A DNA stretch of 39,468 nucleotides from Roseomonas sp. GTDB lineage: Bacteria > Pseudomonadota > Alphaproteobacteria > Acetobacterales > Acetobacteraceae. The first letter of the stretch is position 1. Every line of letters begins with the position of its first letter. Made by a program: the position numbers and the translations under genes. The notes under the pieces were generated by a model, which searched no databases, was not told the DNA's origin, and saw nothing but the letters and a program-made list of their open reading frames with translations. Below, in pieces: positions 16,936 to 25,802 of the stretch. Location of the stretch: contig JADCFN010000063.1 in NCBI GenBank assembly GCA_020249505.1, positions 1 to 39,468 of the forward strand, in the 5' to 3' direction.

Positions 16936-18102
16936 ATGACCCGCCCCTTGACGGATGACCAACGCGCCTTTCAGGAAACCGCGCAGCGCTTCACGCGGGA
17001 GAAAATCGCGCCTGGCTATATGAAGCGTGAGGCAGAGGCGCGGCTTGATCGCGCCCTGCTGCTGGAAATGGGTACGCTTGGCTTGATTGGCGCCGATTTG
17101 CCGGAACGCTATGGCGGGCTTGGTGAACCGAGCGTCACGGCGGGGCTTGCGATTGAAGCGCTCGCCTATGGTGACATCAACGTGTCTTATGTGCCGTTAT
17201 TGGCCTCACTCAATGGGCAGATCATTGCGCGGCATGCGTCGCCCGAATTGGCCGGGCATTGGATTCCGCGCATCGTTTCCGGTGAGGCGCTGTTCTGCAT
17301 TGCGCTGACCGAACCGCGCGGCGGATCAGATGCCGCCAATCTGGCGCTTTCGGCGCGGCGGGATGGTGATTCCTATGTGATCAAGGGCGAAAAATCCTCG
17401 ATCAGCATGGCGGATCAGGCGGATGCGGCGGTGGTTTTTGCGCGCACCGGGCCGGTTGAAGCGGGTGCGCGTGGCGTATCGGCCTTTCTGGTGCCCATGA
17501 ATACGCCCGGCATCAGCACCACGCGCTTCAAGGATTTGGGCAGCCATGCCATCGGGCGCGGGTCGATTTTTTTTGATGAGGTGCGTATCCCGGCCAGCCA
17601 TCTTCTCGGTGAGGAAGGCATGGGTTTTGTGCAGGTGATGCAGGGCTTCGATTACAGCCGCGCGTTGATCGGCCTGCAATGCTGCGCGGCGGCGCAGGCT
17701 TCGCTTGACGAAAGCTGGTCCTATATCACGGAACGGCAAGCCTTTGGCGCGCCGCTGGCGCAATATCAAGGGGTGAGCTTCCCGCTGGCCGAAGGCGAAG
17801 GCCTGATCGCCGCCATTCGGCAGCTTTGCTATCACACGCTGCGCCTGCGGGACGCGGATGAGGCGCATACGTCGGAAGCCGCCATGTGCAAATGGCTTGG
17901 GCCGAAAACCGCGGTGGATGTGATCCATCAATGCCTGTTGACGCATGGGCATTATGGCTGGTCTCTTGATCTGCCGCATCAGCAGCGCTTGCGCGATGTG
18001 ATGGGGTTTGAGATTGGGGATGGCACCGCGCAAATCATGAAACTGATCGTGGCGCGCGAAAAGGCCGGGCGCCTTGCCGTGCAATATGCCCGCAAGGGCT
18101 AA
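16936..18102 (+). CDS. aliB: Acyl-CoA dehydrogenase, probable cyclohexanecarboxyl-CoA dehydrogenase (AliB)
   Basis: A 388-residue FAD-dependent acyl-CoA dehydrogenase. By position it introduces the double bond into cyclohexanecarboxyl-CoA, the first oxidation after CoA activation. Visible are the N-terminal helical domain, the middle-domain FAD motif FCIALTEPRGGSDAAN, and the C-terminal helical domain with RLRDVMGFEIGDGTAQIMKL. In the last motif Asp362 occupies the place where many acyl-CoA dehydrogenases carry the catalytic Glu. ATG at 16936 lies 7 bp after badI; the open frame upstream overlaps badI and is ignored. Its substrate is inferred from the neighbours. Confidence 0.82.
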   Translation: MTRPLTDDQRAFQETAQRFTREKIAPGYMKREAEARLDRALLLEMGTLGLIGADLPERYGGLGEPSVTAGLAIEALAYGDINVSYVPLLASLNGQIIARHASPELAGHWIPRIVSGEALFCIALTEPRGGSDAANLALSARRDGDSYVIKGEKSSISMADQADAAVVFARTGPVEAGARGVSAFLVPMNTPGISTTRFKDLGSHAIGRGSIFFDEVRIPASHLLGEEGMGFVQVMQGFDYSRALIGLQCCAAAQASLDESWSYITERQAFGAPLAQYQGVSFPLAEGEGLIAAIRQLCYHTLRLRDADEAHTSEAAMCKWLGPKTAVDVIHQCLLTHGHYGWSLDLPHQQRLRDVMGFEIGDGTAQIMKLIVAREKAGRLAVQYARKG

Positions 18103-18146
18103 AGCAAAGGGCGCAAAGACGCCCGCTTGAAACTCAGGAGGAAACC

Positions 18147-19778
18147 ATGACCGTCCAGGGCAATGATATCGCCATTCGTGGCCCCGCCATGCGCGCCCAA
18201 GGCTTTTGGCGCGATGAGACGCTGCTGCATCATTTGGCCCGCGCTGTGGCGCGCAGCCCTGACAAGACGGCGATTGTCGCCTGCCGGTCGGATATCGGTG
18301 CCGAAACTCGGCTTTCCTATCGGCAGATTGATGATCTTTCTAACCGCCTGGCCGCTGCCTTGCGTGCGCATGGCATTCGGCGCGGTGATGTGGTTTCCTT
18401 TCAACTGCCCAATTGGTGGGAATTCTCGATCCTGCATTTGGCCTGCCTGAAGCTCGGCGCCATCAGTAATCCACTGATGGTGATTTTCCGCGAACGCGAA
18501 TTGCGCTTCATGCTGGGCTTGGCGGAAAGCAAAATTCTGGTGGTGCCGGCCAGTTTCCGCGGGTTTGATTACGCTGCCATGGCGGATAATCTGCGCGAAC
18601 ACTTGCCAAACCTCGCGCATGTTTTTGTGGTTGGGCGCGATGGTGCGGATGGGTTTGCACGGCTGCTTGAATACCCCACGCCCAGCACGCCCTTCGCTCC
18701 TGCGGATGGTCCTGGCCCTGATGAGGTGATCCAGCTTCTTTATACCAGCGGCACTACCGGTGAGCCCAAGGGGGTGATGCATAGTTCCAACACCATGCTG
18801 TCCAATCTGGAATATTTCGCGGAACGGCTTGGGCTTGGCGTGAATGATGTGATCCACATGCCATCCCCTTTGGCGCATCAGCTTGGCTTCATGTATGGCA
18901 TTGTACTCCCCATCATGCTGGGCGGCACGGCGATTTTGCAGGATATCTTTTCTGCCCCGGAAATGGCGCGGCAGATCCGTGATGAGGGTGCAACCTTCAC
19001 CATGGGCGCCACGCCCTTCCTGAATGATCTGACAGAACATGTCGCGACTTCCGGGCAGGCCACGCCAAGCCTTCGCGTTTTCGTCTCGGCCGGCGCGCCC
19101 ATTCCGCGCGCGCTGGTCGCGAAAGCGCGCCAGACGCTTGGCGCTGCGATCATTTCCGCTTGGGGCATGTCGGAAAACGGCGCCGTCACCACAACGAAAC
19201 TGGATGATGGTGAGGAAAAGGCCACCACCACCGATGGCTGCACGCTGCCGGGCATCGAACTTCGCATCGTGGATGCCGAAGGTGCCCGCGTGCCGACCGG
19301 TCAGGATGGGCAATTGCAAGTGCGCGGCTGTTCCAATTTCATTGGCTATCTGAAGCGCCCGGAACTCAACCCGAATGATCCGGATGGTTGGTTTGATACG
19401 GGCGACCTCGCGCGCATGGATGCCGATGGCTATATCCGCATTGCCGGGCGTTCCAAGGACATCATCATTCGCGGCGGCGAAAACATTCCGGTGGTGGAGG
19501 TTGAGGGTCTGCTATTCCGTCACCCGGCCGTGGCGGAAGTCGCGATTGTTGGCTTCCCTGACACGCGGCTTGGGGAACGTGCCTGTGCCTTTGTGCGCCT
19601 GCGCGAAGGCGCCAGCCTGACCTTGCCGGAGGTCACCGCCTATCTCGAAACCCAACGCATGGCGCGACAATACATGCCGGAACGCCTGGAAATCCTGCCG
19701 GAATTGCCCCGCACCCCAAGCGGCAAGATCCAAAAATTCAAGCTGCGGGAAATCGCTCGCGCCTTTGGGCAAGCTTGA
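18147..19778 (+). CDS. aliA: Cyclohexanecarboxylate-CoA ligase (AliA)
   Basis: ATP-dependent acyl-adenylate ligase of 543 residues that activates the ring acid as its CoA thioester, the entry step of the pathway. The phosphate loop YTSGTTGEPKG is near residue 200, WGMSENG is motif A5, FDTGDLARMDADGYIRIAGRSKD covers A7-A8 and Lys527 in PSGKIQK is the adenylation lysine. AGGAGG lies 6 nt before the ATG. It is the last gene of the operon, 44 bp after aliB. A medium-chain acyl-CoA or other ring-acid substrate cannot be excluded, but length and context fit AliA. It ends 7 bp from the convergent ABM gene with no terminator. Confidence 0.85.
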   Translation: MTVQGNDIAIRGPAMRAQGFWRDETLLHHLARAVARSPDKTAIVACRSDIGAETRLSYRQIDDLSNRLAAALRAHGIRRGDVVSFQLPNWWEFSILHLACLKLGAISNPLMVIFRERELRFMLGLAESKILVVPASFRGFDYAAMADNLREHLPNLAHVFVVGRDGADGFARLLEYPTPSTPFAPADGPGPDEVIQLLYTSGTTGEPKGVMHSSNTMLSNLEYFAERLGLGVNDVIHMPSPLAHQLGFMYGIVLPIMLGGTAILQDIFSAPEMARQIRDEGATFTMGATPFLNDLTEHVATSGQATPSLRVFVSAGAPIPRALVAKARQTLGAAIISAWGMSENGAVTTTKLDDGEEKATTTDGCTLPGIELRIVDAEGARVPTGQDGQLQVRGCSNFIGYLKRPELNPNDPDGWFDTGDLARMDADGYIRIAGRSKDIIIRGGENIPVVEVEGLLFRHPAVAEVAIVGFPDTRLGERACAFVRLREGASLTLPEVTAYLETQRMARQYMPERLEILPELPRTPSGKIQKFKLREIARAFGQA

Positions 19779-19785
19779 AGGGCCG

Positions 19786-20136
19786 TCAAAGCCCCCAAAG
19801 CGCATTGCTATCGGCGGGCGCTTCTTCGCGCCGCTCCGCCATGCCGTAATCGCGCAGCACGGCTGCCACGCGCAGCCGATAGCCCGCGAAAATACCATCT
19901 CGTCCGGCCACCTGAGATGCGCGATGCCCCGCATGGCAGCGCCAGCGCGTGACGGCGCCCTCATCCTCCCACAGCGAAAGGCTGAGCAGCTTGGCGGGAT
20001 TGGTCAGGCTACGGAAACGTTCGACCGAAACGAAGCCGGGCATGCGCTGCAATTCCTCCCGCAGCGCCGCGGCGTGTTCCAGATAATCATCCAGCCGGCC
20101 TTCTGCCGGTTCAACCTCAAAAATAATGGCAATCAT
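19786..20136 (-). CDS. Antibiotic biosynthesis monooxygenase (ABM) domain protein
   Basis: A 116-residue protein with a single ferredoxin-like ABM domain: MIAIIFEVEPAEGRLDDYLEHAAALREEL, then GFVSVERF and LLSLSLWEDEGAVTRWR. Members are cofactor-poor monooxygenases, haem-degrading enzymes or enzymes of unknown role. The sequence HAGHRASQVAGRDGIFAGYRLRVAAV resembles small stress-related ABM proteins. The ATG at 20136 matches the domain start; the frame extends 28 codons upstream into the gap without support. It stands alone between converging and diverging neighbours, so context does not define its job. Confidence 0.8.
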   Translation of the reverse strand: MIAIIFEVEPAEGRLDDYLEHAAALREELQRMPGFVSVERFRSLTNPAKLLSLSLWEDEGAVTRWRCHAGHRASQVAGRDGIFAGYRLRVAAVLRDYGMAERREEAPADSNALWGL

Positions 20137-20218
20137 GGGGGTGGCCTGGGGTGGGTGATGGGTCTTGGAACGTGCTAAACGAAAGCCTTGGTCCTGAACA
20201 TGATCTGAGGTTTGCGCC

Positions 20219-22015
20219 ATGAACCAGCCGGCTCCGCTTGCCTATAGCGATGCGAAAATCCGCTCCATCCTGCAGCGGGTGAAGACAATCGCGCTGGTGG
20301 GCGCTTCTTCCAACTGGAACCGGCCCAGCTATTTCGTCATGAAATACCTGCAATCCAAGGGCTATCGCGTCATTCCCGTGAACCCTGGCACGGCGGGGCA
20401 AACGCTGCTCGGTGAAACCATTTACGCCAAGCTGTCTGATATCCCGGATCAGGTGGATATGGTGGACGTGTTCCGCGCCGCAGATGCGCTGCCCGCTATC
20501 GCCGATGAAGCGATTGCGATTGGCGCCAAGGTGCTTTGGGCGCAGCTTGGCGTGCGCCATGAAGGTGCGGCCGCCAAGGCGGAAGCGGCGGGGCTTGAGG
20601 TGATAATGGATCGCTGCCCGAAGATCGAATTCAGCCGTTTCGGTGGCGAATTGTCCTGGAGTGGCGTCAATTCCGGCCTGATCCGCAACCGAGCGCCGGA
20701 ACCGCCGGCAGATCGCAAAGCCCGCAATCGCCCGCTGCCACCGCGCAATCTGGATTATGGTTTTGCCACGCGCAGCATTCACGCAGGTGCCGCGCCTGAT
20801 CCCACCACCGGCGCGCGCGGTACGCCGATTTATCAGACAACCAGTTTTGTGTTTGATGATGTGGATCACGCGGCTTCCCTGTTCAACCTGCATAATTTTG
20901 GCCATGTCTATACGCGGCTTTCCAACCCGACTGTCGCGGTTTTGGAAGAACGTGTCGCAAGCCTTGAAGGCGGGCGCGCCGCCGTTGCCACCGCTTCAGG
21001 CCATGCGGCGCAATTCGTGACCTTCTTCACGCTGCTGGAACCCGGCGATGAGTTTCTCGCCAGCCGTAATCTCTATGGCGGATCGCTCACGCAGTTTGCG
21101 CTCAGCTTCAAGAAGCTTGGCTGGACCAGCCATTTCGTGAACCCCACTGATCCTGAGAATTTCCGCCGCGCGCTGACGCCAAAATGTAAGGCGATTTTTG
21201 TCGAAAGCCTGGCCAATCCGGGCGGCATTGTCGTGGATTTGCGCGCCATTGCCGATATTGCGCATGAAGCGGGCATTCCACTGATTGTGGATAATACGCT
21301 CGCCTCACCCTATCTGTGCCGGCCCTTTGAACATGGCGCTGATATCATCACCCATTCGCTGACAAAATTTCTCGGTGGGCATGGCAATTCGCTGGGCGGG
21401 ATGATTGTTGAATCCGGCAAGTTCAATTACGCCAATGGAAAATTCCCAAGCATGGCGGATCCTGAACCCGCCTATCATGGTCTGAAATTTTACGAAAATT
21501 TCGGCGATTTCGCCTTCACCACCAAGGCGCGCGCGGTGGCCTTGCGTGATTTTGGCCCTACGCTTTCACCCATGAATGCCTGGCTCACCATCACCGGCAT
21601 TGAGACCTTGCATCTGCGCATGGAACGCCATGTGGCGAATGCGCAGCAGGTTGCGGAATTTCTAGCGGGGCACGCGAAGGTCGCTTGGGTTTCCTATGCC
21701 GGCTTGCCGACCAGCCCCTTTCATGCACTCGCGAAGCGCTATTTGCCGAAAGGCCCGGGTTCGGTCTTCACCTTTGGCGTGAAGGGCGGGTTTGAAGCGG
21801 GCATTCGCCTGGTTGAAAATGTGAGGCTCTTTTCGCATCTGGCCAATGTCGGCGATACGCGCAGCCTTATCCTGCACCCGGCTTCCACCACGCACCGGCA
21901 ATTGACCGAAGAACAGCGCCTGGCCGCCGGCGCAGGGCCGGATGTGGTCCGGCTTTCGATTGGGCTTGAGGATGCGGCGGATTTGATCCGCGATTTGGAT
22001 ATGGCGTTAGGGTGA
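20219..22015 (+). CDS. Fusion of a CoA-binding domain with O-acetylhomoserine sulfhydrylase (MetY-type)
   Basis: A 598-residue two-domain protein. Residues about 15-140 form a Rossmann CoA-binding domain of the YccU type (VKTIALVGASSNWNRPSYFVMKYLQSKG; DMVDVFRAADALP). After a proline/arginine linker at about 155-175, the rest is a full-length Cys/Met-metabolism PLP enzyme: FATRSIHAGAAPDPTTGARGTPIYQTTSF, VYTRLSNPT, and the PLP lysine Lys383 in HSLTKFLGGHG. MetY-type enzymes make homocysteine from O-acetylhomoserine and sulfide. The fusion is continuous, with no internal stop; GAGG lies about 10 nt before the ATG. How the CoA domain affects the enzyme is unknown. Confidence 0.9.
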   Translation: MNQPAPLAYSDAKIRSILQRVKTIALVGASSNWNRPSYFVMKYLQSKGYRVIPVNPGTAGQTLLGETIYAKLSDIPDQVDMVDVFRAADALPAIADEAIAIGAKVLWAQLGVRHEGAAAKAEAAGLEVIMDRCPKIEFSRFGGELSWSGVNSGLIRNRAPEPPADRKARNRPLPPRNLDYGFATRSIHAGAAPDPTTGARGTPIYQTTSFVFDDVDHAASLFNLHNFGHVYTRLSNPTVAVLEERVASLEGGRAAVATASGHAAQFVTFFTLLEPGDEFLASRNLYGGSLTQFALSFKKLGWTSHFVNPTDPENFRRALTPKCKAIFVESLANPGGIVVDLRAIADIAHEAGIPLIVDNTLASPYLCRPFEHGADIITHSLTKFLGGHGNSLGGMIVESGKFNYANGKFPSMADPEPAYHGLKFYENFGDFAFTTKARAVALRDFGPTLSPMNAWLTITGIETLHLRMERHVANAQQVAEFLAGHAKVAWVSYAGLPTSPFHALAKRYLPKGPGSVFTFGVKGGFEAGIRLVENVRLFSHLANVGDTRSLILHPASTTHRQLTEEQRLAAGAGPDVVRLSIGLEDAADLIRDLDMALG

Positions 22016-22025
22016 TGGGGGCTGC

Positions 22026-22100
22026 TGGTGCCGGGTGAGGGATTTGAACCCCCGACCTTCTGATTACAAATCAGCTGCACTACCCCTGTGCTAACCCGGC
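22026..22100 (-). tRNA. tRNA-Thr, anticodon TGT
   Basis: On the minus strand the acceptor arms GCCGGGT and ACCCGGC pair perfectly. The anticodon stem CTGAT/ATCAG holds loop TTGTA with anticodon TGT, reading ACA and related Thr codons. The T arm has GGTTCAAATCC. The discriminator is A and CCA is encoded. It lies 10 bp past the metY-fusion stop, on the opposite strand. Confidence 0.97.
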
Positions 22101-22192
22101 GCGCCAGATTGATGTAGCAGAGTGCGCTCATTCGGCAACTCGGCCCCGCGCCGAGGCTTGCTTTCTTCTGTCAGGACCCGTTCGACCCCCCG

Positions 22193-23206
<1,014 letters not shown>

Positions 23207-23434
23207 TCAGGCGTGGCCTACTTGGCCGAACCCCTCATCATGCGTGGTGCGCACCAGCGCGGCGAAAAGCCTGAGCGCATCCGGGCCGCCACGATCGCGC
23301 AAAGCGCCATCTTCCATTTCAGCGGCAAGCATTTCAGCGTGTTCAGCCAGGGTATCGGCGGCGCGGCGCATGGCTTCGCGGGAGAGCACAAGCTGCACTT
23401 CGTCCGGAAGCATCTTCCAATCGGCGGTCTGCAT
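23207..23434 (-). CDS. Small protein of unknown function
   Basis: A 75-residue, mostly helical, charged protein (MQTADWKMLPDEVQLVLSRE, then a heptad-like RRAADTLAEHAEMLAAEMEDG). No known domain is recognised. A region rich in Ala, Glu and Leu suggests a helical or short coiled structure, and no membrane segment is seen. I chose ATG at 23434, with GGA about 9 nt upstream; the frame extends to a TTG at 23521 without a binding site. The 177-bp gap upstream is AT-rich and may hold its promoter. It is a real gene in my view because its frame fits exactly against tonB, but this is not certain. Confidence 0.55.
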   Translation of the reverse strand: MQTADWKMLPDEVQLVLSREAMRRAADTLAEHAEMLAAEMEDGALRDRGGPDALRLFAALVRTTHDEGFGQVGHA

Positions 23435-23575
23435 GGTTTTGGTCCATTCACACAGCCGTTTTGGCAAGGTCGGGGCGCGATGAACGCCAAGACCCTCATT
23501 TAACGTCAGAAAAGTTAACAAGAGGTAAGTGAAAAGGTAAATTCCGAAAATTTATTTGCGATTAATTGACACCTT

Positions 23576-23601
23576 GGGCGCGGCGTCCAGCAACCGCGCC
23601 C
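23576..23601. terminator. GC-rich hairpin after the hydratase gene
   Basis: GGGCGCGG and CCGCGCCC form a perfect 8-bp stem with a 10-nt loop, 10 bp beyond the stop of the gene ending at 23612. No T-run follows on either strand, so it could be a Rho-assisted or RNA-end structure rather than a classical terminator. Confidence 0.4.
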
Positions 23602-23611
23602 AGAAGACTTA

Positions 23612-24379
23612 TCAGGTAAGGCTCAAGGCAACCTTACCAAGAGTATCGAATTCGACCAGCACATCGCAGGGACCATCCAGCCAGATGGGCGGCGTGACCG
23701 AGCCCAGGAAAACCACCTGCCCGGCACGCAGCCCGCCAAATTCACGCGCACAATCGGAACTCGCAAGCCAGGCCAGAGCCTCCATCGGGTGGCCCAATAG
23801 GTCAGCGCCAACCCCTTCGCCGCGCACCGTGCCCGCCACGGTCATGCGCCCGCGCGTGGCGCCAAGATCAAGCGCGCGCCAATTGGGCGTGGGGGCGCCC
23901 AGCACGCCAGCCGCGTGAAACACCTGATCGGCAATCAGGCTGGGCGTGCCAAGCTCGGCCCAATCGCCATAGCGCTTCTCGACAATCTCAATCGCCGGAA
24001 AAACCTCGGCCACTGCGGCGGCGACGCTTTCACGCGTATGGGTGCCATGCGGCAAATCCTGCCCAAGCCTGAGGCCCACTTCGCATTCCACGCCGGGGTT
24101 CAGGAAATCCGCGAAGCGAACCACTGCCGGCGTATGGCGAAGGCCCTCCTTCGGCACAAAGCCGCCGGCGGGGCCGGTCAGGCCAAGGATGTTCTGCATC
24201 TGTTTGGTGGTGGCGCCGATCTTGAAGCCGGCCGGCGGCACGGCGCCAAGCTTGGTCGCCACCTTGTATTGCAGCTTATACCCTTCGGCAGGCGTGGCGG
24301 GGGCGGCGGCGCCCAAAGGTGCCAGAAGTTGCTTCGCGCGGCGCGTAGCAAGGATGTGTTCGGCGGTGTCCTGGCTCAT
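23612..24379 (-). CDS. 2-keto-4-pentenoate hydratase-family protein (MhpD-like)
   Basis: A 255-residue member of the hydratase/decarboxylase branch of the fumarylacetoacetate hydrolase superfamily, which adds water to 2-hydroxy-dienoates in meta-cleavage pathways or decarboxylates oxalocrotonate. Typical features are GFKIGATTKQMQ near 50-63, the metal-binding acid pair in GVECEVGLRL near 95-105, and AIEIVEKRY near 130-140. It lies 21 bp after the creatininase-family gene, in the same transcript direction. No aromatic ring-cleavage genes are present, so its substrate is open. The gene appears to be last in the long minus-strand unit and is followed by the hairpin at 23576-23601. Confidence 0.82.
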   Translation of the reverse strand: MSQDTAEHILATRRAKQLLAPLGAAAPATPAEGYKLQYKVATKLGAVPPAGFKIGATTKQMQNILGLTGPAGGFVPKEGLRHTPAVVRFADFLNPGVECEVGLRLGQDLPHGTHTRESVAAAVAEVFPAIEIVEKRYGDWAELGTPSLIADQVFHAAGVLGAPTPNWRALDLGATRGRMTVAGTVRGEGVGADLLGHPMEALAWLASSDCAREFGGLRAGQVVFLGSVTPPIWLDGPCDVLVEFDTLGKVALSLT

Positions 24380-24400
24380 GTGAAGCCTCCCATTCTTTGA

Positions 24401-25198
24401 TCAGCGCGGCCCCTGGGCGCGGCCAGGGGTCCATACCGCGTCAGGCTTGGCCCAAAGCGACGCATCGCGCAATTCCCGCGCCAGCCCTGCCGCCATGGCC
24501 TCAAAAATCGCCTTGCCCTTTTCGGCCGTGGCCGCGCGGGCATCACCAAGCACCCCCGTAACGGGCGCGCGTTCGGCGAATGACCAGAAGCGGAGCAGCG
24601 CTTGGCTAGAGGCATCGAAATTCCCCGGCGAGACGGAATTGGCAATCTGATCCATCCGCACCTGGGAAGGATCAAGATGCAGCCACAGGCTGGTCTCGCC
24701 TTCGCAGGCGTGCTGAATGCCTGGTTGCGCCGTAAGCGCCGCGGCGATTTCCTTCGGCGCCACGCGCGTGATGGAGGTGGTCAGCACCGGCAGGCCGAAT
24801 TCATGGGCCATTTCGCGTGACGCGACCGCCAGGGGCTCGGCATTACCACCATGGGAATTGAACAGCACCAGCCGCGAAAACCCATCCGCGAGCAAGGATC
24901 GCATCACGCAACGCAGCACGCCGGCAAAGGTCGCGTAGTCCAGGCTGATCGTGCCACCAAACGGGAAGTGATGTTCAGACAAGCCCGTCCACATGGGCGG
25001 CAGCACTAAGGCCGGCAGATCGGCGCATAGCTCAGCGGCGCGAATGGCGACCGAATGGCCGATGAAGCTATCGGTCCACACCGGCAAATGCGGCCCATGC
25101 TGTTCCAGCGCCGCCACGGGCAAGATCACGACGGCATTGCGTTCAGCCAGCGCGCGCAATTCCGGCGCTGTCATGCGTTCCCAACGGGTCTCAGTCAT
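24401..25198 (-). CDS. Creatininase-family amidohydrolase
   Basis: A 265-residue protein of the creatininase/creatinine amidohydrolase family, which includes mycofactocin MftE and formamide hydrolases. The metal residues are Glu32, His34 and Asp43 in EQHGPHLPVWTD. The other conserved parts are SEHHFPFGGTISL, LFNSHGGN and ACEGETSLWL (Glu). AGGAG lies 8 nt upstream of the ATG at 25198, inside the end of the AhpD-like gene; the ATG at 25234 would overlap that gene by 32 bp and lacks a binding site. The neighbouring genes encode AhpD-like and hydratase-like enzymes, suggesting a small catabolic unit with unknown substrate. Confidence 0.85.
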   Translation of the reverse strand: MTETRWERMTAPELRALAERNAVVILPVAALEQHGPHLPVWTDSFIGHSVAIRAAELCADLPALVLPPMWTGLSEHHFPFGGTISLDYATFAGVLRCVMRSLLADGFSRLVLFNSHGGNAEPLAVASREMAHEFGLPVLTTSITRVAPKEIAAALTAQPGIQHACEGETSLWLHLDPSQVRMDQIANSVSPGNFDASSQALLRFWSFAERAPVTGVLGDARAATAEKGKAIFEAMAAGLARELRDASLWAKPDAVWTPGRAQGPR

Positions 25199-25202
25199 CG
25201 GT

Positions 25203-25775
25203 TCAGCTCCTGCCCATGGCGTAGAATTCGTCATTCGGGCGCAGATTGGTCACATTCGCCAGGCGGTTCGACATGCCGAAGAAGGCAGCGATGGCGGCGA
25301 TATCCCAAATGGCTTCGTCATCAAAGCCCGCGGCGCGGAGCGCTTCGTGATCCGCATCATTCACCTCATTCGCGCGGTCAGTCACTTTCAGTGCGAATTC
25401 CAGCATGGCCTTCTGCTTTGGTGTGAGATCGGCCTTGCGCCAATTGGCGGCGATCTGGTCCGCGATCAGCGCATTCTTGGCGCGGATGCGCAGAATGGCG
25501 CCATGCGCCACCACGCAATATTGGCATTGATTGCGCGATGACACGGCCACCACGATCATTTCGCGTTCTGCTTTGGATAGCCCTTCGGCCTTGTCCATCA
25601 GCGTATCGTGATAGGCCATGAAGGCGCGGAATTCTGTGGGGCGATGCGCCAGCATCAGAAAGACATTCGGAATAAAGCCCGATTTTTCCTGAACGGTCAG
25701 GATGCGCGCGCGGATATCTTCTGGCAGGGCGGCGATATCGGGGATGGGGGTGCGGGCGATGGGGGGCTTGCTCAT
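25203..25775 (-). CDS. AhpD-like/carboxymuconolactone decarboxylase-family peroxidase-related protein
   Basis: A 190-residue alkylhydroperoxidase-like protein of the peroxidase-related type. The redox motif is Cys84-x-x-Cys87 with His91 (NQCQYCVVAH). The N-terminus RILTVQEKSGFIPNVFLMLAHRPTEF and the centre AMLEFALKVT are typical of the long AhpD-like proteins. It starts at ATG 25775, 27 bp after the ftsY stop, and its end carries the ribosome binding site of the creatininase-family gene. The true substrate, possibly a hydroperoxide or other thiol-reducible compound, is unknown. Confidence 0.88.
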   Translation of the reverse strand: MSKPPIARTPIPDIAALPEDIRARILTVQEKSGFIPNVFLMLAHRPTEFRAFMAYHDTLMDKAEGLSKAEREMIVVAVSSRNQCQYCVVAHGAILRIRAKNALIADQIAANWRKADLTPKQKAMLEFALKVTDRANEVNDADHEALRAAGFDDEAIWDIAAIAAFFGMSNRLANVTNLRPNDEFYAMGRS

Positions 25776-25802
25776 GGCCAAACCATCCGCCAGAGCCGCT
25801 GT

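Noticed and set aside
18099..19319. A 406-codon minus-strand frame opposite aliA
   Set aside because: Shadow frame: no start signal or known domain, and aliA on the other strand has full motifs and a strong ribosome binding site.
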